A DNA stretch of 64,000 nucleotides. Origin: Chitinolyticbacter meiyuanensis. GTDB lineage: Bacteria > Pseudomonadota > Gammaproteobacteria > Burkholderiales > Chitinibacteraceae. A model generated the notes under the pieces. It had not been told where the DNA came from. It saw only the letters and a program-made list of their open reading frames with translations, and did no database searches. A program made the translations under genes and the position numbers. Below, piece by piece: positions 56,652 through 64,000 of this stretch. The first letter of the stretch is position 1. Each line of letters starts with the position of its first letter. The stretch covers positions 2,919,925 to 2,983,924 of the forward strand of contig NZ_CP041335.1 of the NCBI RefSeq assembly GCF_008033135.1, in the 5' to 3' direction.

Positions 56652-58445
56652 TTATTTGTCGCTGACTTGCAGGATGGCGAGGAAGGCCTCCTGCGGGATT
56701 TCGACGTTGCCGACCTGCTTCATCCGCTTCTTGCCGGCTTTCTGCTTTTCCAACAGCTTCTTCTTGCGGGTGATATCGCCGCCATAGCACTTGGCCAGCA
56801 CGTCCTTGCGCATGGCCTTGACGTTCTCACGGGCAATGATGGTGCTGCCGATCGCGGCCTGCACCGCCACTTCGTACATCTGGCGCGGAATCAGTTCACG
56901 CATCTTGGACACCAGCTCACGACCGCGATAGACGCTGGTCGAGCGGTGGATGATCAAGGACAGCGCGTCGACCTTCTCGCCATTGACCAGCACGTCGACC
57001 TTGACGAGGTCGGCGGCCTGGAATTCCTTGAACTCGTAATCGAGCGAGGCATAGCCGCGCGACACCGATTTGAGTTTGTCAAAGAAATCCATCACCACTT
57101 CGGCCATCGGCATGTCGTAGGTCAGCATCACCTGCCGGCCCATGTACTGCATATTGCGTTGGGCGCCGCGCTTCTGGTTGCACAGCGTCATCACCGCGCC
57201 GACATAATCCTGCGGCACCAGGATGGTCGCGGTGATGATGGGCTCGCGGATTTCCTCGTACTTGCCGGGCTCCGGCAGTTTGGAGGGGTTCTCGATATGC
57301 GTGACTTCGCCGCCCTTCATCACCAACTCGTAGACCACGGTCGGCGCCGTGGTGATGAGGTCCATGTCGAACTCGCGCTCGAGCCGTTCCTGCACGATCT
57401 CGAGATGCAACAAGCCCAGGAAGCCGCAACGGAAGCCGAAGCCCAACGCTTGCGACACTTCGGGCTCGAACTGCAGCGCGGCATCGTTGAGCTTGAGCTT
57501 GGTCAGCGAATCGCGCAGTGCCTCGTAGTCGTGGCTTTCCACCGGATAGAGGCCAGCAAACACCTGCGACTTCACTTCCTTGAAGCCGGGCAACGGCTCA
57601 CTGGCCGGCGTCTTGGCGAGCGTAATCGTGTCGCCAACCTTGGCGCTCGCCAGCTCCTTGATGCCGGCGATGATGAAGCCCACTTCGCCGGCGCGCAGCA
57701 CGTCGCGCTGCAGCGATTTGGGCGTGAACACCCCCACCTGCTCGCAGAGGTGCTGTGCCTTGGTCGCCATGAACTGGATCTTGTCCTTGGGACGGATCTC
57801 GCCGTCGACCACGCGCACCAGCATCACCACGCCGACATAGTTGTCGAACCAGGAGTCGACGATCAGTGCCTTCAGCGGGCCATCGGGATTGCCACTGGGC
57901 GGCGGAATCTTGCTGACGACTTCCTCGAGGATGTCCTCGATGCCGATGCCGCTCTTGGCCGAGGCCCGCACGGCGTCGGTGGCCTCGATGCCGATGATTT
58001 CCTCGATTTCCTGCGCCACGCGCTCGGGCTCGGCAGCCGGCAGGTCGATCTTGTTGAGCACCGGTCGTACTTCGACGCCCAGTTCGATGGCGGTGTAGCA
58101 ATTGGCCACCGTCTGCGCCTCGACGCCTTGCGAAGCATCGACCACCAGCAACGCACCTTCGCAGGCGGACAGCGAGCGGCTGACTTCGTAGCTGAAGTCG
58201 ACGTGGCCCGGGGTGTCGATCAGGTTGAGGTTGTAGATCTGGCCATCGCGCGCCTTGTACTGCAGCGCGGCGGTCTGCGCCTTGATGGTGATGCCGCGTT
58301 CCTTCTCGATATCCATCGAGTCGAGCACCTGCGCGCTCATTTCACGCAGCTCCAGCCCGCCGCAGTACTGGATGAAACGGTCGGCCAGCGTGCTCTTGCC
58401 GTGGTCGATGTGGGCGATGATGGAGAAATTGCGGATGTGCTTCAT
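56652..58445 (-). CDS. lepA: Elongation factor 4
   Basis: 597 residues from the ATG at 58445 ([19 protein letters not shown]). Ribosomal back-translocase GTPase. G1 [10 protein letters not shown]3 DTPGHVDF, G4 NKIDLPAA; the LepA-specific carboxy domain ends with [16 protein letters not shown] terminator separates it from the upstream rpoE operon. 19 bp before lepB. Confidence 0.96.
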   Translation of the reverse strand: MKHIRNFSIIAHIDHGKSTLADRFIQYCGGLELREMSAQVLDSMDIEKERGITIKAQTAALQYKARDGQIYNLNLIDTPGHVDFSYEVSRSLSACEGALLVVDASQGVEAQTVANCYTAIELGVEVRPVLNKIDLPAAEPERVAQEIEEIIGIEATDAVRASAKSGIGIEDILEEVVSKIPPPSGNPDGPLKALIVDSWFDNYVGVVMLVRVVDGEIRPKDKIQFMATKAQHLCEQVGVFTPKSLQRDVLRAGEVGFIIAGIKELASAKVGDTITLAKTPASEPLPGFKEVKSQVFAGLYPVESHDYEALRDSLTKLKLNDAALQFEPEVSQALGFGFRCGFLGLLHLEIVQERLEREFDMDLITTAPTVVYELVMKGGEVTHIENPSKLPEPGKYEEIREPIITATILVPQDYVGAVMTLCNQKRGAQRNMQYMGRQVMLTYDMPMAEVVMDFFDKLKSVSRGYASLDYEFKEFQAADLVKVDVLVNGEKVDALSLIIHRSTSVYRGRELVSKMRELIPRQMYEVAVQAAIGSTIIARENVKAMRKDVLAKCYGGDITRKKKLLEKQKAGKKRMKQVGNVEIPQEAFLAILQVSDK

Positions 58446-58465
58446 GGAACGGGACAGTGGCTCAG

Positions 58466-58492
58466 TAAAAAGGGCACGCAACGCGTGCCCTT
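58466..58492 (-). terminator. Rho-independent terminator between the glutaredoxin gene and lepA
   Basis: Minus strand: stem AAGGGCACGC / GCGTGCCCTT with a 3-nt loop, then TTTTT-like tract. It separates the rpoE-to-glutaredoxin transcript from the lepA-to-recO transcript. Confidence 0.8.
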
Positions 58493-58516
58493 GCTGCTTT
58501 CGATTAGTGCGCGATT

Positions 58517-58762
58517 CTAGCGGAATTTCGCCAGCCGTTCACCCAGCGCAGCAAAGTCCAGGTGGTAATGGCAGATTTCCACGTCGTCCGGATCGGCCAG
58601 CACCGGCACCAGCTCGTCGTAGCGCGCCTCCAGCACCGGATCATCGTCCACATCGATCCAGCGCGTGGCAAAGCCCTGCTCGCTGCCCAGCAGCGCCAGC
58701 TGGTCACGCATGGTCAGGCAAAGGCCGCAGTATTCGCGGCCGTACAGCGTCAGCGTGATCAC
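58517..58762 (-). CDS. Glutaredoxin-family protein (DUF836-like)
   Basis: 81 residues. Thioredoxin-like fold with [18 protein letters not shown] takes the place of the CPYC active site. The glutaredoxin-like DUF836 group is regularly placed between mucD and lepA in betaproteobacteria. Start overlaps the mucD stop by ATGA. Confidence 0.85.
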   Translation of the reverse strand: MITLTLYGREYCGLCLTMRDQLALLGSEQGFATRWIDVDDDPVLEARYDELVPVLADPDDVEICHYHLDFAALGERLAKFR

Positions 58763-60177
58763 TTGTCCGGCGCCTTCAGCGAAATGAACAGCGAACTGCC
58801 CTGGCGCAGTACCCGCAGGGCCAGCGACTGGCCGGGCTTCAAAGCGTCGAGCGACTTCTTCAGCTGCGGCGAATTCGTCAGTTCTTCGCCACCGATGCCG
58901 ACGATCACGTCGCCCTGCATCAGTCCAGCGCGTCCGGCAGCACCGCTGGCGCCGACCACGCCGAGACCGAATTTCACGCCCAGTTCCTTGAGCTGACGCG
59001 GGTTCAGTTCGCGCACCGACAAGCCGAAGCGGTTGCTGTCTTCCTTCTGGCCACCGCGATACTCGCGGCCGGCGCTGGCACGGTCCGCCTGATCCATCTC
59101 GCCCACGGTCACGCTGAGCTCACGTGCGGCCTTGTCGCGCCAAACGGTCACCTTGGCGGCGGCGCCCGGTCTGGCATCGGTCACCAGCCGCGGCAGATCG
59201 CCACTGGTGGTCACGGCCTGACCATTGAACTTCTGGATGATGTCGCCCGGCTTGATGCCTGCCTTGTCGGCCGGGCCATCCTTCTCGGTCGAGGACACCA
59301 GCGCGCCACCCGCCTTGGGCAGGCCGAAACTCTTCGCGAGCTCCTCGTTCACTTCCTGGATCACCACGCCGATCTTGCCACGCGATACCTTGCCATGCGC
59401 CTTGAGCTGGTCCGATACCTTGAGCGCCACGTCGATCGGGATCGAGAAAGATAGACCCATGAAGCCGCCGGAACGGCTGTAGATCTGCGAATTGATACCG
59501 ACCACCTCTCCCTTCATGTTGAACAGCGGGCCACCCGAATTGCCGGGGTTGATCGCCACGTCGGTCTGGATGAAGGGTACGTAGGCTTCGTCGGGCAGGC
59601 TGCGGCCCTTGGCCGAAACAATGCCCGCCGTCACAGTGTTGTCGAGGCCGAATGGTGAGCCGATCGCCACCACCCACTCGCCCACCTTCAGCTGCTCGGT
59701 GTTGCCCAGATCAACCTTGGGCAGATTGGTCGCCTCGATCTTCAGCAGCGCCACGTCGGTGCGGGCGTCCGAGCCAACCACCGTGGCCTTGAACTCGCGC
59801 TTGTCGTTGAGCTTGACCTTGATCTCGTCGGCATCGGCGATCACGTGGGCATTGGTCAGCACGTAGCCGCTGCCATCGATGATGAAGCCCGAACCGAGCG
59901 ACTGGGTCTGGCGCTCGCGCGGGCCTTGCGGGCCCATCGGCGGGATGGGGAAACCGAAGCGGCGGAACAGGTTGAGGGTATCGTCATCGAGCCCCCCCAT
60001 TTCCGCCGCCTCTTCACGCACGGTGCCAGTGGTCGAGATATTGACCACAGCGCGGCCTTCCTTCTCGACGAGCTGGGTGAAATCGGGGAGCGCCACGGCA
60101 GGCGCGGCTTGGGCAACGGTGGTGGCCAACGCCAGGACACCGGTCAACAAACTCACTTTGATCGACATAGGCTTCAT
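58759..60177 (-). CDS. mucD: Periplasmic serine protease/chaperone, DegQ/MucD type
   Basis: 472 residues from the ATG at 60177 (a Met three codons on is equally plausible). Signal peptide about 1-24 (ending VAQA). Trypsin-like domain with triad His (LTNAHVI), Asp (RTDVALL) and Ser (GNSGGPLF), followed by two PDZ domains (GKIGVVIQEV, LGVKFGLGVVGASG). Degrades misfolded periplasmic proteins and feeds back on RpoE signalling. Last but one of the rpoE operon. Confidence 0.95.
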   Translation of the reverse strand: MKPMSIKVSLLTGVLALATTVAQAAPAVALPDFTQLVEKEGRAVVNISTTGTVREEAAEMGGLDDDTLNLFRRFGFPIPPMGPQGPRERQTQSLGSGFIIDGSGYVLTNAHVIADADEIKVKLNDKREFKATVVGSDARTDVALLKIEATNLPKVDLGNTEQLKVGEWVVAIGSPFGLDNTVTAGIVSAKGRSLPDEAYVPFIQTDVAINPGNSGGPLFNMKGEVVGINSQIYSRSGGFMGLSFSIPIDVALKVSDQLKAHGKVSRGKIGVVIQEVNEELAKSFGLPKAGGALVSSTEKDGPADKAGIKPGDIIQKFNGQAVTTSGDLPRLVTDARPGAAAKVTVWRDKAARELSVTVGEMDQADRASAGREYRGGQKEDSNRFGLSVRELNPRQLKELGVKFGLGVVGASGAAGRAGLMQGDVIVGIGGEELTNSPQLKKSLDALKPGQSLALRVLRQGSSLFISLKAPDK

Positions 60178-60205
60178 GGTTGTGGTTGGACGGAAAAGGA
60201 AGGGA

Positions 60206-60658
60206 TCAAGGTGCCGCGTCATCATCCGTCGACGCTGCAGGCAAAACTCGGGGAAACGACGCGGGGGGGCGGCGCCACGTAAGGCTGGCCAACAGCATGG
60301 ACAGCACTGCGCCACCCACTGCAGCCCACGGCTGCCAAGCTGCAGGCGCCAGATACTCGCCTATTGCAGCACCGGCGATCAGCGCCAGTGTCGGCAGTCC
60401 GTAGGCCTGCCAGCCGGCGCGCCAGAGTGTGCCTTCGGGAATGGCGACTTCGACAGCCTGGCCAATCTGGCACAGTGCCGCGCCCTCGACCCGGAACAGT
60501 CGATCCGGCCGGGCAAACGCGCGCGATAGCGCCATGGCGCGGCAGCCGGTCTGTGGATCGCAGTTACCGCAGGGGTTGTGCGGCTTGATCGCAACCAGCG
60601 CCGCATCGCCCTCGCGGGTGCGCACCTGCGCTTCGGTCACGATCCAGCCTGCCATCAT
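60206..60658 (-). CDS. rseC: RseC/MucC family sigma-E regulator
   Basis: 150 residues. Inner-membrane protein with two central helices (AGWQAYGLPTLALIAGAAI, AAVGGAVLSMLLASLTW) and a Cys cluster near the front (PCGNCDPQTGC). RseC modulates sigma-E and electron-transfer complexes such as SoxR reduction. Between mucB and mucD; its ATG overlaps the mucB stop. Confidence 0.88.
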   Translation of the reverse strand: MMAGWIVTEAQVRTREGDAALVAIKPHNPCGNCDPQTGCRAMALSRAFARPDRLFRVEGAALCQIGQAVEVAIPEGTLWRAGWQAYGLPTLALIAGAAIGEYLAPAAWQPWAAVGGAVLSMLLASLTWRRPPASFPRVLPAASTDDDAAP

Positions 60659-61656
60659 TCGTCCTCGTCGGCAGGCAGGTCACGCGGCACGTAGGCGTTG
60701 CTTAGCATCTGCACCGTCTCGCCGGGCACTTCGCCGACCACGGTGAGGATGGACTGGCCGATCGGCCGGCTGAACACGCTGACGCCACCCTGCTGCTGCA
60801 GCACGGGTTGCTGCAGCGGCTTGGTCATCGGCTCGATGAACACGGAAACCGTGACGAGGCCGTCGCTATAAAGATGATGCGTCACCGGGCGGCTCTTGCC
60901 CCACAAGCTGCGCTTGGCCTTCACCAATCGGAAACCGGCGGGAATCGCCTTCACGTCCCAATCAGGGTCACGCAGCTTCAGCGCGTCGCCATCGCCGTTC
61001 TCGATCGGCATGGCGCGCAGCGGATGATTGGGCTTGAGCATGCGCCGATCGATAGGACCGCCAATCTGCACCTGAGAGAAGGCAAACAGTTCCACCAGTT
61101 GCTTGCGCTCGTTCACCATCATCGACTTGAGCATCAGCCCGCTTTCCGGATGGATCCAGTAGCGGTGCGGATAACGGAAACGGTCACGCGGCTCGAATTC
61201 GTAGATGTCAGCCGGCACCCCAGCCACGCGGGCGCTGCCGATACGGCGGATCTGGTAGCCGGCGAGCACCTGCGATGGTTGCTCCGGCCATTGTCGCGGG
61301 AACATCTTGGACATCAGCCGGCGATCGAGTGCGGGCGGATATGCATCATCCGGCAGGAACAGCCCGACCTTGTCACCCTCGCGCAGCATTTCCAGCGGCG
61401 GACCATCCAGCGTCTCGCGGCGTTCGACATCCTTGCTGCCATCAGCCAGATGCACGACACGCACCGTCTCGAAACGGTCGCCGAACTGGTGGACATAGAC
61501 ACCGTGATAACTGGTGGTGCGCGGTGCGTTCGCCACCTTCTGCACCAGTTGCCCAGCCTCATTGGCATTGAGCGGAGCGGATGGATCGGCGGCGAGCAGC
61601 GAGACACTGGTCAGCAGCGCGGCGCCGGCCAGCGAGCAGGCTTGAGCAATTCTCAT
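60655..61656 (-). CDS. mucB: Periplasmic sigma-E regulator RseB/MucB
   Basis: 333 residues. Signal peptide about 1-22 (ending LLAAD). Two-domain lipid-binding-like protein that protects the anti-sigma factor from protease: NAPRTTSYHGVYVHQFG, RVVHLADGSKDVERRETLDGPP, YWIHPESGLMLKSM. Stop overlaps rseC start; start overlaps rseA stop. Confidence 0.93.
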   Translation of the reverse strand: MRIAQACSLAGAALLTSVSLLAADPSAPLNANEAGQLVQKVANAPRTTSYHGVYVHQFGDRFETVRVVHLADGSKDVERRETLDGPPLEMLREGDKVGLFLPDDAYPPALDRRLMSKMFPRQWPEQPSQVLAGYQIRRIGSARVAGVPADIYEFEPRDRFRYPHRYWIHPESGLMLKSMMVNERKQLVELFAFSQVQIGGPIDRRMLKPNHPLRAMPIENGDGDALKLRDPDWDVKAIPAGFRLVKAKRSLWGKSRPVTHHLYSDGLVTVSVFIEPMTKPLQQPVLQQQGGVSVFSRPIGQSILTVVGEVPGETVQMLSNAYVPRDLPADEDE

Positions 61657-62150
61657 CAGTGGCTTTGCGGGGCGGTATCGTAGGAAGCTTGCATGAACTC
61701 GCGGCCCTCGAAGGTACCGACCGAGTCGTGGCGGTGGGCGGCGACATAATCCTGCATCCGCACCACATCAAAGTCGCCCTCGGCGCTCGCCATGGTGGCG
61801 GCAGCCGGCGCGGCCTGCGAATTGGCCCGATAGGCGCCGTAATACGCCTGCCAGCCGACTACGCTGACAAAGGCGACCGAGGCGGCAGCCGACAGCGGGA
61901 CCAGCGCGCGCTTGAGCAGCGAGCGGCGTTTTTTCGGCACCAGCACGATGGGTTCCGCGGCGAGGCGCTCCGAGAAGCGCTTCATGAAATCGGGGGACAG
62001 CAGCGGGTGGGACTGCATCGCATCGCCGACCAGATGCCACTCCTGCCAGTCGCCCCGCAGATCGGGGTCGGCGGCAAGCCGCGACAGCACGGCCGCGCTG
62101 TCATGCGCGTCCAGCTCGTTGTCGATCAAGGCAGACAACTGCTCTTTCAT
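61656..62150 (-). CDS. rseA: Anti-sigma-E factor RseA/MucA
   Basis: 164 residues. Amino-terminal RseA domain that binds RpoE (MKEQLSALIDNELD, DWQEWHLVGDAMQ), one membrane helix around residues 85-105 (ALVPLSAAASVAFVSVVGW), and a short periplasmic tail. Envelope stress triggers its degradation and frees RpoE. 27 bp after rpoE. Confidence 0.92.
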   Translation of the reverse strand: MKEQLSALIDNELDAHDSAAVLSRLAADPDLRGDWQEWHLVGDAMQSHPLLSPDFMKRFSERLAAEPIVLVPKKRRSLLKRALVPLSAAASVAFVSVVGWQAYYGAYRANSQAAPAAATMASAEGDFDVVRMQDYVAAHRHDSVGTFEGREFMQASYDTAPQSH

Positions 62151-62177
62151 GGTGGGTAACCCTCTTATCGTTCCGGT

Positions 62178-62789
62178 CTACCAGCGCCGGTCTTTGCCGA
62201 CCGAGTCGAGCAAAGGCTTCAATTTTGCCGAAATCGCCTCGCGTGCGCGAAAGATTCGTGAACGCACCGTGCCGATCGGACAATTCATGACGCCTGCGAT
62301 CTCTTCGTACGACAGTCCCTCCATTTCGCGCAATGTGATCGCAGTACGCAATTCGTCGGGCAAGGTTTCGACGACCTCGTTGACGGTTCTGACAATCTCG
62401 CGGTTGGCAAGTTCAGATTCAGGCGTAGTGTGGTCCGGCACCTGGGACGAGGGATCGAGCACGTCGCCCTCTTCGTCCTCGAAGTCAGCCAAAAGTTGCG
62501 GACGCCGGCCCAGCGAGGCGAGGTAATTTTTGGCAGTGTTGATCGCGATGCGATACAGCCAGGTATAGAAGGCTGATTCGCCGCGAAACGACGGCAATGC
62601 CCGATAGGCCTTGATGAAGGCCTCCTGGGTAACATCCTCGATTTCCGCTGGATCGCGGATCAGGCGGGACAACAGCCGCGCAATACGGCGCTGGTACTTG
62701 GCCACCAGCAGCTCGAAGGCACGCTTGTCCCCTGCCTGGGCGCGGGAGACCAACTCCTGGTCAATCTCCCGGTCGGTGCGTTTCTCCAA
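62178..62789 (-). CDS. rpoE: RNA polymerase sigma factor RpoE/AlgU
   Basis: 203 residues. ECF sigma factor for envelope stress. Region 2 (DPAEIEDVTQEAFIKAYRAL, FYTWLYRIAINTAKNYL) and region 4 (LREMEGLSYEEIAGVMNCPIGTVRSRIFRARE) are complete. First gene of the operon rpoE-rseA-mucB-rseC-mucD-glutaredoxin. Divergent from nadB. I see no obvious GGAACTT-type autoregulated promoter in the 172-bp gap. Confidence 0.96.
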   Translation of the reverse strand: MEKRTDREIDQELVSRAQAGDKRAFELLVAKYQRRIARLLSRLIRDPAEIEDVTQEAFIKAYRALPSFRGESAFYTWLYRIAINTAKNYLASLGRRPQLLADFEDEEGDVLDPSSQVPDHTTPESELANREIVRTVNEVVETLPDELRTAITLREMEGLSYEEIAGVMNCPIGTVRSRIFRAREAISAKLKPLLDSVGKDRRW

Positions 62790-62961
62790 AGCGTCGCTCC
62801 GTTACTCGGCCCGTGCGACACGGGCTCTCTTATCGTCGTTCTTGCGAAAATGGGGTGGTACACCGCGAATTGCAAGTGCGTCGCCGGCCGCGACCCCGCA
62901 GCCGACGGACGCTCTGTTATATTCGCTTGCCTTCGCCTTCACCAGTGAATATGAACACGCC

Positions 62962-64000
62962 ATGCAGCAATTCGATGTCCTGATCATCGGCAGCGGTCTC
63001 GGTGGCATGACCATCGCCCTGCATCTTGCGGACCGGCTCCGCGTGGGTCTTGTCACCAAGCGCCAGCTGCGCGACGGCGGCAGCGGCTGGGCCCAAGGCG
63101 GCATCGCCGCGGTGCTCGACGGCCAGGACAGCATCGAGCTGCATATCAAGGACACCTTCGTCGCCGGCGCCGGCCTATGCGACCCCGCGGCCACCCGCTA
63201 CATCGTCGAACACTCGAAAGATGCCATCGACTGGCTGATCGCCATGGGAGTTCCGTTCACCCGTGATGACAGCGGCGAAACCAGCTATCAGGGCTATCAC
63301 CTCACCCGTGAAGGCGGTCACAGCCACCGCCGCATCATCCACGCGGCCGACGCCACCGGCGCCGCGGTGATCGATACGCTGGCACTCAAGGTGGCCGCAC
63401 ACCCCAACATCACGGTGCTGGAAAACCACATCGCACTCGACCTGATCACCGATCGCAAGCTCGGCCGCGACGGTGAGCGGGCCTGGGGCGCCTATGTCTA
63501 CGACATCGACGCCGACCGGGTGGAGACGGTGCTCGCCGGTCACACGGTGCTCGCCACTGGCGGCGCCGGCAAGGTCTATCTCTATACCAGCAATCCGGAT
63601 GTCGCCACTGGCGACGGCATCGCCATGGGCTGGCGTGCCGGCTGCCGGGTCTCGAACATGGAGTTCATCCAGTTCCACCCGACCTGCCTCTACCATCCGG
63701 ATGCCAAGTCCTTCCTGATCACCGAGGCGGTACGTGGCGAGGGCGGCATCCTGCGCCTGCCCGACGGTACCCGCTTCATGCCGCAGCACGACGAGCGCGC
63801 CGAGCTGGCGCCGCGCGACGTGGTCGCCCGCGCCATCGACTTCGAGATGAAGAAAGGCGGTTATGACTGCGTCTATCTCGACATCAGCTATAAGCCCGCC
63901 GCCTTCGTGCGCGAGCACTTCCCCACCATCCACCAGCGCTGCCTGGAGCTCGGCATCGACATCACCAAGGAGCCGATCCCGGTGGTGCCAGCCGCGCACT
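62962..64000 (+). CDS. nadB: L-aspartate oxidase (3' end outside window)
   Basis: First 346 codons visible from the ATG at 62962. Flavoenzyme that makes iminoaspartate for NAD synthesis. FAD-binding DVLIIGSGLGGMT, SGWAQGGIAAVL, HTVLATGGAGKVY, QFHPTCLYHP, LITEAVRGEGG and active-site Arg in APRDVVARAID. Full-length members have about 530 residues, so a third is missing at the right edge. Confidence 0.95.
   Translation, partial: MQQFDVLIIGSGLGGMTIALHLADRLRVGLVTKRQLRDGGSGWAQGGIAAVLDGQDSIELHIKDTFVAGAGLCDPAATRYIVEHSKDAIDWLIAMGVPFTRDDSGETSYQGYHLTREGGHSHRRIIHAADATGAAVIDTLALKVAAHPNITVLENHIALDLITDRKLGRDGERAWGAYVYDIDADRVETVLAGHTVLATGGAGKVYLYTSNPDVATGDGIAMGWRAGCRVSNMEFIQFHPTCLYHPDAKSFLITEAVRGEGGILRLPDGTRFMPQHDERAELAPRDVVARAIDFEMKKGGYDCVYLDISYKPAAFVREHFPTIHQRCLELGIDITKEPIPVVPAAH

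Noticed and set aside
53579..58520. Two plus-strand frames of over 620 codons opposite era-rnc and lepA
   Set aside because: They are antisense to strongly conserved housekeeping genes and contain no motif.

Overview
The window is high-GC DNA from a betaproteobacterium, most likely of the order Neisseriales. The right third carries the block nadB / rpoE-rseA-mucB-rseC-mucD-glutaredoxin-lepA-lepB-DUF4845-rnc-era-recO, an order I know from betaproteobacteria, and pmbA sits divergent from darP (yjgA). The genus cannot be fixed from sequence alone.

Layout. 1-2.5 kb: end of an SsuC/SsuC/SsuB-type ABC importer. 2.7-7.3 kb: MFS exporter, lipoprotein, ABC exporter, esterase. 7.35-9.8 kb: arsenic operon arsR-arsI-arsC-acr3 with a palindromic operator. 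10.2-13.4 kb: sigma-54-driven flavin monooxygenase, nitroreductase and aldo/keto reductase. 13.4-24.9 kb: an RHS/YD-repeat island, lower and patchy in GC, flanked by apparent mobile-element remnants. 25-46.3 kb: organosulfur region with two more LLM flavin monooxygenases, two substrate-binding proteins, an amidohydrolase, two TauD-type dioxygenases, an arylsulfatase, a flavin reductase-like protein, two GSTs and two methyltransferases, interspersed with pyrF, an ABC exporter, a sugar-dehydrogenase-like lipoprotein and glutathione peroxidase. 46.3-64 kb: housekeeping genes (folA, pmbA, darP, mog, recO, era, rnc, lepB, lepA, the rpoE stress operon, nadB).

Two things stand out. (1) The RHS island holds four tandem co-directional RHS genes. 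Three encode secreted amino-terminal halves: a Cys-rich head, a DUF6531-like start and YD repeats ending in a nearly identical module at the same residue. The fourth encodes a separately exported carboxy-terminal half: YD repeats, the RHS core and a 133-residue tail with a His/Cys pair. A small lipoprotein gene lies 7 bp downstream. The three stop, and the fourth starts, inside the same repeat unit, so the locus reads like one RHS shell split into three alternative front halves and one shared toxin-bearing back half. (2) At least six 16-bp sequences fit a sigma-54 promoter (TGGYAYR-N4-WTGCW, GG-10-GC). All lie 33-72 bp before the start of a gene that fits organosulfur use, suggesting one sulfur-starvation regulon over about 34 kb. 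The activator is not in the window.

How the genes fit together (inference): the importer and orphan binding proteins bring in sulfonates or sulfate esters; LLM monooxygenases, TauD dioxygenases and the arylsulfatase release sulfite or sulfate; nitroreductase-family proteins may supply reduced flavin. RpoE with RseA, MucB, RseC and MucD forms the envelope-stress circuit.
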